Assembly: GCA_016931875.1 (NCBI GenBank)
Contig: JAFGDX010000197.1
Coordinates: 1-5,683, forward strand
DNA length: 5,683 nt
Source of the DNA: Prolixibacteraceae bacterium
GTDB lineage: Bacteria; Bacteroidota; Bacteroidia; Bacteroidales; Prolixibacteraceae
Direction: 5' to 3'
The position numbers were made by a program, and so were the translations under genes. The notes below the pieces were generated by a model. It saw only the letters and a list, made by a program, of their open reading frames with translations. It searched no databases and was not told the origin of the DNA. Below are positions 1 to 5,267 of the stretch, one piece after another. How positions within the stretch are numbered: position 1 is the stretch's first letter; every line of letters begins with the position of its first letter.

Positions 1-303
1 GAAAGAGCCTCGATAAAGTATAAACAGGTGGAATTTATGCAGGATCACATCGGGAAAATTTACCCGGGTGTTATTTCCGGAATTACCGACTGGGGAATTT
101 ATGTTGAACTGGAAAATAAAATTGAAGGAATGGTGCCCATTCGCGAACTGGATGACGATTTTTATATTTTCGATGAGAGAAACTATGCACTGGTTGGCCG
201 GCATAAACACAAAAAATACCAGTTGGGCGACGATGTGACAGTAAAAATATGGCGCACAAACCTGGAGAAAAAACAACTCGATTTCCTTTTGGAAGAAACA
301 TAG
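1..303 (+). CDS. rnr: Ribonuclease R, C-terminal S1 domain (5' truncated by window edge)
   Basis: The reading frame is open from base 1 to the TAG at 301-303, giving the last 100 residues of a longer protein; no start codon is assigned because the gene enters from the left. The first residues (ERASIKYKQVEFMQDHIGK) match the linker that follows the RNB catalytic domain in RNase II/R enzymes. After it comes a single S1 RNA-binding fold: GxIYPGVISGITDWGIYVEL, then IEGMVPIREL, and the closing strand GDDVTVKIWRTNLEKKQLDF. RNase R is a processive 3'-5' exoribonuclease that degrades structured RNA in the cytoplasm; the S1 domain helps bind the substrate. The protein ends shortly after the S1 fold (LEET), without the long lysine-rich tail of the E. 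coli enzyme, as I recall is usual in Bacteroidota. The catalytic aspartates lie outside the window. The S1 fold is clear; the RNase R assignment rests on the linker and the S1 variant. Confidence 0.9.
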   Translation, partial: ERASIKYKQVEFMQDHIGKIYPGVISGITDWGIYVELENKIEGMVPIRELDDDFYIFDERNYALVGRHKHKKYQLGDDVTVKIWRTNLEKKQLDFLLEET

Positions 304-407
304 GATTGCGGTTCTTTCGAATATTAAATAATATAATATCAACTATTTAAGCAGGTTTTGGGAAGAACGCGGTGGTGTCGTCTGTAAAAGTAAAAAATTC
401 AAAAACA

Positions 408-439
408 TTTCAGCGGGTAAAATAAATCGTTATATTTGC
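408..439 (+). promoter_or_regulatory. Bacteroidota-type promoter of the TetR-family gene
   Basis: TATATTTGC at 431-439 matches the Bacteroidota -7 consensus TAnnTTTG perfectly. TTTC at 408-411 lies 19 bases upstream and differs from the -33 consensus TTTG in one base. Transcription would begin a few bases after 439, leaving a leader of about 30 bases before the ATG at 474. This is a sequence match only. Confidence 0.6.
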
Positions 440-451
440 TACCTTTCTTAA

Positions 452-468
452 TGTCAATATAACAGACA
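452..468. promoter_or_regulatory. Possible operator: inverted repeat TGTC-N9-GACA in the leader of the TetR gene
   Basis: The 17-base stretch TGTCAATATAACAGACA has perfect four-base inverted arms (452-455 and 465-468) about a T/A-rich centre. It lies just downstream of the predicted start of transcription and six bases before the ATG of a TetR-family gene. TetR-family proteins commonly repress their own genes by binding palindromes of about this size near the promoter, so autoregulation is plausible. The arms are short, and I found no second copy upstream of the neighbouring genes. Confidence 0.25.
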
Positions 469-473
469 AAAAA

Positions 474-1076
474 ATGCAAATCAACCAGGAAAACGGCAAT
501 AAAAAAGACCAAAACAGGGAGACCATCTTAAAAATTGCCCGTGAAATTTTTAGCAAATACGGCTACAAAAAAACCACACTCGACGATATTGCAAATGCAG
601 TAAGAAAAGGGAAAAGCTCGCTTTATTACTATTTTAAAAGCAAGGAAGACCTTTTTCAGGCGGTAATTATGAAAGAGGTTGATATTCTGGCCCACGAACT
701 GGAAATTGTAATCAACCGAAATACCGACCCTGTGGATAAACTGCGTGATTATATTCTTACCAAACTGTCCACTTTCCGGAGCCTGGCCAATTTTTACCAT
801 GCCATTGAAAGCGATGTTACCGCGGTTGATTTTATTGAAGAAATAAAACATAAATACGAGCAGGACGAAATACGGATGATTAAACGTATTTTGATTGAAG
901 GTGTCCGGAAAAACGAGTTTGAAATTTACGATTTCAACCTGGCAGCCATCGGAATTACCACCGCCATAAAAGGGCTGGAAATGCCACTTTCTGCCGGAAA
1001 TTACGGAAATGTTAACCTGGAGCGAAGTGTGGACATAATCCTGAAAATTATGTGTTACGGAATTATGAAGCGCTGA
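474..1076 (+). CDS. TetR/AcrR-family transcriptional regulator
   Basis: This 200-residue protein has the usual length and layout of a TetR-family repressor. After a charged N-terminal tail, helix 1 begins near residue 15 (RETILKIAREIFSKYGYKKT). The helix-turn-helix covers about residues 34-54 (TTLDDIANAVRKGKSSLYYY), followed by the family signature YYFKSKEDLFQAVI at 52-65. Residues from about 70 to 200 form the variable, all-helical ligand-binding and dimerisation region, rich in charged helices, with no motif that identifies the ligand. The ATG at 474 follows a TAnnTTTG promoter by about 35 bases and has no clear Shine-Dalgarno sequence. The gene is separated by 170 bases from rnr and by 234 bases from the LsrG-like gene, so it is probably a single transcription unit. 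Its nearest plausible targets are itself and the ABM-protein/dehydrogenase pair downstream, but that link rests on position only. Family call is secure; target and ligand are unknown. Confidence 0.93.
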   Translation: MQINQENGNKKDQNRETILKIAREIFSKYGYKKTTLDDIANAVRKGKSSLYYYFKSKEDLFQAVIMKEVDILAHELEIVINRNTDPVDKLRDYILTKLSTFRSLANFYHAIESDVTAVDFIEEIKHKYEQDEIRMIKRILIEGVRKNEFEIYDFNLAAIGITTAIKGLEMPLSAGNYGNVNLERSVDIILKIMCYGIMKR

Positions 1077-1200
1077 TTCTTTTGCTGTGAATTCGCCAAA
1101 TTTGTAATTCTTTTCTGAAAAAAGTCAGGAAATACTCTCAATGCTCTTATGAAAGTATAAATCTGTTGCTGGTTCATTTTACTCATTTTCATATAATAAC

Positions 1201-1244
1201 CTTCCGGGAAGCTTAATCCGAACGGAATAACGAATTCGTTTTTT
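1201..1244 (+). other. Dyad-symmetric stretch between the TetR gene and the LsrG-like gene
   Basis: Three small palindromes lie close together: CTTCCGGGAAG (1201-1211), TCCGAACGGA (1217-1226) and AACGAATTCGTT (1229-1240), the last running directly into TTTT. Pairing of TTCCG (1202-1206) with CGGAA (1223-1227) is also possible. The stretch could be a weak terminator for the TetR gene or a protein-binding region ahead of the next promoter (about 1274). Each stem is only 4-5 base pairs, so either role is speculative. The rest of this 234-base gap holds no open reading frame of note. Confidence 0.25.
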
Positions 1245-1273
1245 AAAAAAGGGAGGAAACCATTTCACTTTTT

Positions 1274-1282
1274 TAAATTTGT
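1274..1282 (+). promoter_or_regulatory. Bacteroidota -7 promoter element of the LsrG-like gene
   Basis: TAAATTTGT matches TAnnTTTG perfectly and lies 28 bases before the ATG at 1311, a typical distance in this phylum. No TTTG is found at the usual -33 position (about 1251-1254 reads GGGA), so the promoter may be weak or dependent on an activator. Confidence 0.45.
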
Positions 1283-1310
1283 ATACATTATATTTTAAAA
1301 TAGCAGCATT

Positions 1311-1619
1311 ATGTTTATCGTTCACGTATTTGTTCATGTAAAAGAAGACCGGGTGGAAGATTTTAAGAGGGCAACCGTTGAAAATGCCGAAAACAGTATT
1401 GCAGAACCGGGTATTGCCCGTTTTGATGTGGTGCAGCAACAGGACGATCCAACACGGTTTGTGCTGGTTGAAGTGTATCGCACCGCTGATGATCCGGCAA
1501 AACACAAAGAAACAGCCCACTATAAAAAATGGCGCGACACAGTGGCCGACATGATGGCTGAACCACGTTCGGCTCTCAGGTTTTTTAATGTGTACCCCAA
1601 CGAAATGGGGTGGGATTAG
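1311..1619 (+). CDS. LsrG-like ABM-domain protein (putative quinol monooxygenase / AI-2-processing-type isomerase)
   Basis: This 102-residue protein is one complete dimeric alpha/beta-barrel domain of the antibiotic biosynthesis monooxygenase (ABM) superfamily. Strand 1 is [10 protein letters not shown] (2-11), followed by the helix [16 protein letters not shown] (15-30). Then come [19 protein letters not shown] (32-50), the strand VLVEVYR (51-57) and the [14 protein letters not shown] segment (65-78), ending MMAEPR…FFNVYP (81-96). The order RFDV-(DP)xRF-E.Y-HK.T.HY-M..PR is the same as in E. coli LsrG, which isomerises phosphorylated autoinducer-2 (P-DPD). H65, H70 and Y71 are candidate active-site residues by that comparison. 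Many relatives are annotated only as quinol monooxygenases without proof. No lsrK, lsrF or transporter genes are nearby, so a role in AI-2 breakdown is not supported; action on a related small dicarbonyl is possible. The gene stands 140 bases before the iron-dependent dehydrogenase in the same direction. Confidence 0.85.
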   Translation: MFIVHVFVHVKEDRVEDFKRATVENAENSIAEPGIARFDVVQQQDDPTRFVLVEVYRTADDPAKHKETAHYKKWRDTVADMMAEPRSALRFFNVYPNEMGWD

Positions 1620-1685
1620 AATTGTGGTTTGAAAATACAAACGGCCAATATCCGCTAACAACGGGTTTTTATGGTACAAAAAAAG

Positions 1686-1712
1686 GGTTCTGAAAATTCC
1701 GGTTTTTGAACC
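1686..1712. other. Hairpin between the LsrG-like and dehydrogenase genes
   Basis: GGTTC (1686-1690) pairs with GAACC (1708-1712). Beyond one T-T mismatch, GAAA (1692-1695) pairs with TTTT (1703-1706) with one G-U pair, leaving a loop of about seven bases. The T-run expected of an intrinsic terminator is missing on the + strand. A run of seven A (1678-1684) precedes the stem, so the structure resembles a terminator read on the - strand, although no - strand gene needs one. It could also be a site of RNA processing or mRNA stabilisation between two co-transcribed genes. Confidence 0.3.
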
Positions 1713-1759
1713 TGAAATGTATGATTATTTGACGGTCAGGATTTGATAATTTAAATGGT

Positions 1760-2917
1760 ATGAATGTAAATTTTGAATTTGCCACAGCCACGCGCATTAT
1801 TTTTGGGAACAATTCAGTTGAAAAATTACCCGATATAATTTCCCTGATGGGAAATAACATTCTGCTGGTTACCGGGAGAAATACAGCGCGCGCAGAGAAG
1901 GCCGTTGCCAAAATCAGGAAGAGGGATTGCAAGGTGGAAATTTTTTCTGTCGGCACAGAACCAACCACCAAAAGTATTGGGGAAGGAATCAATATGGCGC
2001 GTGTAAAAGGATGCAACGTGGTGGTTGGTTTTGGAGGCGGAAGTGTAATCGACAGCGCAAAAGCCATTGCAGCAATGGTGCTGAACAGGGGCGAACTGGA
2101 AGATTACCTCGAGGTAATTGGCCAGGGAAAAAGCCTGAGTGAAGATCCGCTTCCATGTATTGCGGTACCAACTACATCGGGAACCGGAGCCGAGGTGACT
2201 AAAAATGCGGTTATAAAATCAACCGAACACAAAGTAAAGGTGAGTTTGCGGAGCAATAAAATGTATCCCGGTGTTGCATTGATCGATCCGGTGTTAACAC
2301 ACACAATGCCACCTGAACTCACCGCCAGCACCGGCGTTGATGCATTAACGCATTTGCTCGAGACTTTTGTTTCAAACCAGGCAAATCCGTTTATCGATTT
2401 GTTTTGCAGGGAAGGCATGGAACGGATTTCAACTTCGCTGGAAAGAGCGTATAAAAACGGAACCGATTTACAGGCGCGAGAAAATATGGCATTGGCCAGT
2501 ATGCTGGGAGGAATGGCTCTGGCAAATGTAAAACTGGGGGCAGTTCATGGTTTTGCGGGGCCCGTGGGAGGAATGTATCCGGTGGCCCACGGCGCAGTTT
2601 GCGCCTGTCTTTTGCCAGCTGTAATGGAAGTAAATATTGGAGCGGTAAAAATGAGAAAGCTGAAAGAACCGTTAAAAAGATATGACATTTTGGCCCGTAT
2701 TTTAACCGGCGACAATATGGCCAGGGCCGAAGACGGAATCGAATGGGTAAAAAAGCTGATTGAAGACATAAACATTCCGCGGTTGTCGGAATTTGGAATT
2801 TCCAGGACCGATTTCCCTGAACTGCTTCAAAAGGCGAAAGTGTCGAGCAGCATGAAAGGAAATCCGGTGCTTCTCGATGATGTTGAGTTGACAACCATTC
2901 TTGAAAAATCATTTTAA
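1760..2917 (+). CDS. Iron-containing (group III, FucO-like) alcohol dehydrogenase
   Basis: This 385-residue protein has the full length of the Fe-ADH family, whose members interconvert alcohols and aldehydes or ketones with NAD(P)H and a bound Fe2+ (or Zn2+) in the cytoplasm. The N-terminal dinucleotide-binding domain shows FEFATATRIIFG (5-16), the glycine-rich FGGGSVIDSAK (91-101) and PTTSGTGAEVT (137-147). The C-terminal helical domain carries the metal ligands D194 and H198 (GVDALTH), H263 (AVHGFAGP) and H277 (PVAHGA), all intact, so the enzyme should be active. At the position where NAD-specific FucO has Asp39 (VTD), this protein has Gly39-Arg40 (VTGR), which may relax discrimination against NADP. 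The ATG at 1760 was chosen because the family N-terminus begins there; the ATG at 1755 is out of frame. The 140-base gap from the LsrG-like gene shows no good promoter, so co-transcription is plausible. The substrate is unknown; a short-chain or 1,2-diol-type substrate is a guess from the family. Confidence 0.93.
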   Translation: MNVNFEFATATRIIFGNNSVEKLPDIISLMGNNILLVTGRNTARAEKAVAKIRKRDCKVEIFSVGTEPTTKSIGEGINMARVKGCNVVVGFGGGSVIDSAKAIAAMVLNRGELEDYLEVIGQGKSLSEDPLPCIAVPTTSGTGAEVTKNAVIKSTEHKVKVSLRSNKMYPGVALIDPVLTHTMPPELTASTGVDALTHLLETFVSNQANPFIDLFCREGMERISTSLERAYKNGTDLQARENMALASMLGGMALANVKLGAVHGFAGPVGGMYPVAHGAVCACLLPAVMEVNIGAVKMRKLKEPLKRYDILARILTGDNMARAEDGIEWVKKLIEDINIPRLSEFGISRTDFPELLQKAKVSSSMKGNPVLLDDVELTTILEKSF

Positions 2918-2920
2918 TTC

Positions 2921-2946
2921 AGGTTGGCCGCCCACCTTGCCGGCGG
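2921..2946. other. GC-rich hairpin after the dehydrogenase gene (terminator or REP-like element)
   Basis: Four bases after the TAA of the dehydrogenase gene lies a GC-rich block in an otherwise AT-rich gap. AGGT (2921-2924) pairs with ACCT (2934-2937), and GG (2926-2927) with CC (2931-2932) inside one mismatch. A competing stem pairs CCGCC (2928-2932) with GGCGG (2942-2946). No T-run follows closely (the next bases are AATAATATTTG), so it is not a standard intrinsic terminator. Composition and mutually exclusive stems recall short dispersed extragenic repeats, but only one copy is seen here. Confidence 0.35.
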
Positions 2947-2969
2947 AATAATATTTGTAGAATAAACCT

Positions 2970-2978
2970 TATCTTTGT
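2970..2978 (+). promoter_or_regulatory. Bacteroidota -7 promoter element for the small membrane protein-mutL unit
   Basis: TATCTTTGT is a perfect match to TAnnTTTG and lies 17 bases before the ATG at 2996, implying a very short leader. It also overlaps an in-frame TTG at 2975, which argues that the TTG is promoter sequence and not a start codon. No TTTG lies 19 bases further upstream; the nearest (2954-2957) is only 12 bases away, so the -33 element is weak or absent. Confidence 0.55.
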
Positions 2979-2995
2979 ACACAGAATTAAAAGTT

Positions 2996-3307
2996 ATGAT
3001 AGGGAAATTTTTTTATACACCCGGAGCCAAAAGGTTCCACATAACACCGAGGTTCCATGATCCGGATCAGGAAGAGCGGGATGAACGGGAAAGAAGAATA
3101 AAGGAAGAGTTGGGAATTGCGGAAAAAAAGGCTGACAATGGGAAGGCTTTTCGTCCGAATGTTAAAGGACAATTCAGACGCGCACAAGGCTGGCAGGCAA
3201 AATCGTCAGAAAAAGCCAGAAAGAGTTCCAACACCAGGTTGATTATTTTAATCCTGATTCTGACCCTGATTTTTTATTTATTTTTTTATTCTGATTTTAC
3301 GTTTTAG
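2996..3307 (+). CDS. Small conserved membrane protein upstream of mutL (function unknown)
   Basis: The 103-residue product begins MIGKFFYTPGAKRFHITPRF. The frame is open back to a TTG at 2975, but that codon lies inside the likely promoter, so the ATG at 2996 is preferred. An aromatic/basic N-terminal segment with PRFHDPDQEE at about 21-30 is followed by a highly charged helical stretch (EERDERERRIKEELG, 28-42). A basic linker comes next (FRPNVKGQFRRAQGW), then one hydrophobic segment, LIILILILTLIFYLFFY (about 82-98), close to the C-terminus. This suggests a tail-anchored or single-pass inner-membrane protein with most of its mass in the cytoplasm. I recall small proteins of this kind (an F.Y.PRYYDP-like motif plus terminal membrane segments) next to mutL in other Bacteroidota, but no function is known to me. 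Its TAG stop overlaps the GTG start of mutL by one base, so the two are co-transcribed and probably translationally coupled. Confidence 0.8.
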   Translation: MIGKFFYTPGAKRFHITPRFHDPDQEERDERERRIKEELGIAEKKADNGKAFRPNVKGQFRRAQGWQAKSSEKARKSSNTRLIILILILTLIFYLFFYSDFTF

Positions 3308-5160
3308 TGAGCGATATAATACAGTTATTACCCGATTCGGTAGCCAATCAGATTGCCGCCGGCGAAGTTATCCAGCGACCCGCCTCAGTGGTAAAAGAGC
3401 TGGTTGAAAATGCGCTTGATGCAGGGGCTACCGAAATAGTCATCCATGCAAAAGAAGCCGGGAAAACCCTGATCATGATAAGTGATAATGGGAGCGGTAT
3501 GTCGCCTACCGATGCCCGGATGGCTTTTGAACGTCACGCCACCTCAAAAATCAATTCGGCCAACGACCTTTTCCACATCCGCACCATGGGTTTCAGAGGC
3601 GAGGCGCTTGCTTCAATTGCGGCCATTGCCGATGTGGAACTTAAAACCAAAAGGACCGAAGATGAAGTGGGCACTTTTATTCACATTATAGGCTCGGAAG
3701 TAAAAAAACAGGAAGCTGTAGCCAGCACAAACGGCACCAGCTTTACCATTAAAAACCTCTTTTTTAATGTTCCGGCACGCCGGAAATTTTTAAAAGCTGC
3801 CACCACCGAACTAAAACACATTATTTACGAAATCCAGCGAATTGCCATACCCAACCCCGGAATAAAAATTTCTTTTTTTCATAACAATTCACCGCTTTAC
3901 GAACTGCCCAAAACCAACTACAGAAAACGAATAGTGGATGTGTTTGGAAAAAGTATCAACCAGAGTTTGGTTCCGGTAAAGGAAGAAACCAGCCTATTAA
4001 AAATTCATGGTTTTGTGGGGCAACCCAAATACGCCAGAAAAACCGCAGGAGAACAGTTCTTTTTTGTAAACGGCCGGTTTATACGGCATCCCTATTTTCA
4101 TAAAGCGGTGATGCAGGCTTACGAAAAACTCCTCCCTGCCGATACTTTTCCTTCCTATTTTTTGTTTTTTGAACTGGACCCGGCCAATATCGACATCAAT
4201 GTTCACCCAACAAAGACTGAAATTAAATTTGAAAATGATCGTGCTATCTGGCAAATCATTCATGCTGCGGTTCGCGAATCGCTTGGAAAACACAATGTTG
4301 TTCCCTCCATCGATTTTGATCAAAACGGAAACATCGACATTCCTGTTCCCAAAAAAGATTCTTCGGGGGTTTCTTTTCCGGAAATCAGGGTAAATCCTTC
4401 GTATAATCCCTTTGATACTGAAAAGTCAGCCGTTTCGTTTGGCAATAAGGAATTCAGAACCGGAAAAGCCAACCTGGATCATTGGGAAGATTTGTATAAG
4501 GAAGCTGAAAATGAGGCACCGCCAAAAAACCGGCAGATACATTTTGGTTCCGGTAATTCCGATGATTTATATGGGCAGTCGAAGGAACAATACACCGGGA
4601 AAAAAATACTTCAGCTGAAACAGCGCTATATTCTTACTCCGGTAAAATCGGGGTTAATGGTTATCGACCAAAAGCGGGCGCACGAGCGAATTTTGTTTGA
4701 GAAATTTATGGAAGTGCTAAAATCTGATTCTGTGGCAAGCCAGCAACAACTTTTTCCTCAAACTGTGGAGTTGAATCCCGCCGATGCGGAATTGCTGAAA
4801 AGTATACTTTCCGAATTGCTTTCGCTGGGTTTTGATATCCGTGAATTTGGGAAAAATACATTTATAATCAGCGGAACACCGGGCGTTCTGGATGTCTCAT
4901 CTCCTGAACTGATAATCGAAAAATTACTGGAAGAATATAAAAATTCGCCATTGGATGCCAGGAAAAAAGCCAGGGAACAAATTGCTGTTTCGCTGGCCAA
5001 AGCATCGGCACTCGATTATGGTACCTACTTAAAACCCGAGGAGGTAGATCGGCTGATTGACAATTTGTTTGCCTGTTCAACTCCCAATTTTTCGCCCGAC
5101 GGGAAAAAGGTTTTAACAATAATTCAGACAGAAGATATTGAAAAAAGTTTTTCCAGGTGA
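3307..5160 (+). CDS. mutL: DNA mismatch repair protein MutL
   Basis: This 617-residue GHKL-ATPase links mismatch recognition by MutS to strand removal. The N-terminal ATPase is complete: NQIAAGEVIQRPASVVKELV (14-33) with catalytic E31 and N35, DNGSGM (60-65), ATSKI (78-82), GFRGEAL (95-101) and GTSFTIKNLFFNVPARRKF (143-161). The transducer domain has VHPTKTEIKF (299-308) with the ATP-contacting K303. Residues of about 335-430 are a poorly conserved linker. The C-terminal domain includes QQQLFP (479-484), which fits the sliding-clamp-binding pattern QxxLxP. The endonuclease motif DQHAxxExxxxE appears as DQKRAHERILFE (454-465): D454, E460 and E465 are kept, but His is replaced by K456. CPHGRP is replaced by C590-STPNFSPDGK, so its His is missing too. 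Nicking activity is therefore uncertain. The start is the GTG at 3307, overlapping the upstream stop (TAGTG); it gives the standard family N-terminus and no ATG competes. No promoter of its own is visible. Confidence 0.97.
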   Translation: MSDIIQLLPDSVANQIAAGEVIQRPASVVKELVENALDAGATEIVIHAKEAGKTLIMISDNGSGMSPTDARMAFERHATSKINSANDLFHIRTMGFRGEALASIAAIADVELKTKRTEDEVGTFIHIIGSEVKKQEAVASTNGTSFTIKNLFFNVPARRKFLKAATTELKHIIYEIQRIAIPNPGIKISFFHNNSPLYELPKTNYRKRIVDVFGKSINQSLVPVKEETSLLKIHGFVGQPKYARKTAGEQFFFVNGRFIRHPYFHKAVMQAYEKLLPADTFPSYFLFFELDPANIDINVHPTKTEIKFENDRAIWQIIHAAVRESLGKHNVVPSIDFDQNGNIDIPVPKKDSSGVSFPEIRVNPSYNPFDTEKSAVSFGNKEFRTGKANLDHWEDLYKEAENEAPPKNRQIHFGSGNSDDLYGQSKEQYTGKKILQLKQRYILTPVKSGLMVIDQKRAHERILFEKFMEVLKSDSVASQQQLFPQTVELNPADAELLKSILSELLSLGFDIREFGKNTFIISGTPGVLDVSSPELIIEKLLEEYKNSPLDARKKAREQIAVSLAKASALDYGTYLKPEEVDRLIDNLFACSTPNFSPDGKKVLTIIQTEDIEKSFSR

Positions 5161-5267
5161 CAATATGTCGTTATTTTAAGGCAAATTTAAAATGGTCTGG
5201 CAATTGCTGAGACTGCATTTAATTTAAAATACAAGATTGTAGAAAATAGAAACAGAAAAGAAAGCTC

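Noticed and set aside
321..339. AT-only palindrome ATATTA-AA-TAATAT after rnr as a terminator
   Set aside because: The stem contains only A-T pairs with a two-base loop and is not followed by a T-run, so it is unlikely to stop RNA polymerase.
1109..1128. TTCTTTTCTGAAAAAAG as a terminator of the TetR gene
   Set aside because: The stem is almost entirely A-T pairs and is not followed by T residues.
1179..1679. A 166-codon open frame on the - strand covering the LsrG-like gene and its flanks
   Set aside because: It is antisense to a gene with a clear family match; its translation has no recognisable domain and is rich in Cys, His and Phe in the manner of a shadow frame.
1723..1738. ATTATTTG and the palindrome TGACGGTCA as promoter and operator of the dehydrogenase gene
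   Set aside because: ATTATTTG lacks the TA of the -7 consensus, and a nine-base palindrome is expected by chance in a gap of this size.
2391..2912. A 173-codon - strand frame within the dehydrogenase gene
   Set aside because: It lies wholly opposite a conserved Fe-ADH, has no family resemblance, and its length is explained by the codon use of the sense gene.
2975..2995. TTG start at 2975 for the small membrane protein
   Set aside because: The TTG is part of the promoter element TATCTTTGT; the ATG at 2996 gives the more natural N-terminus.
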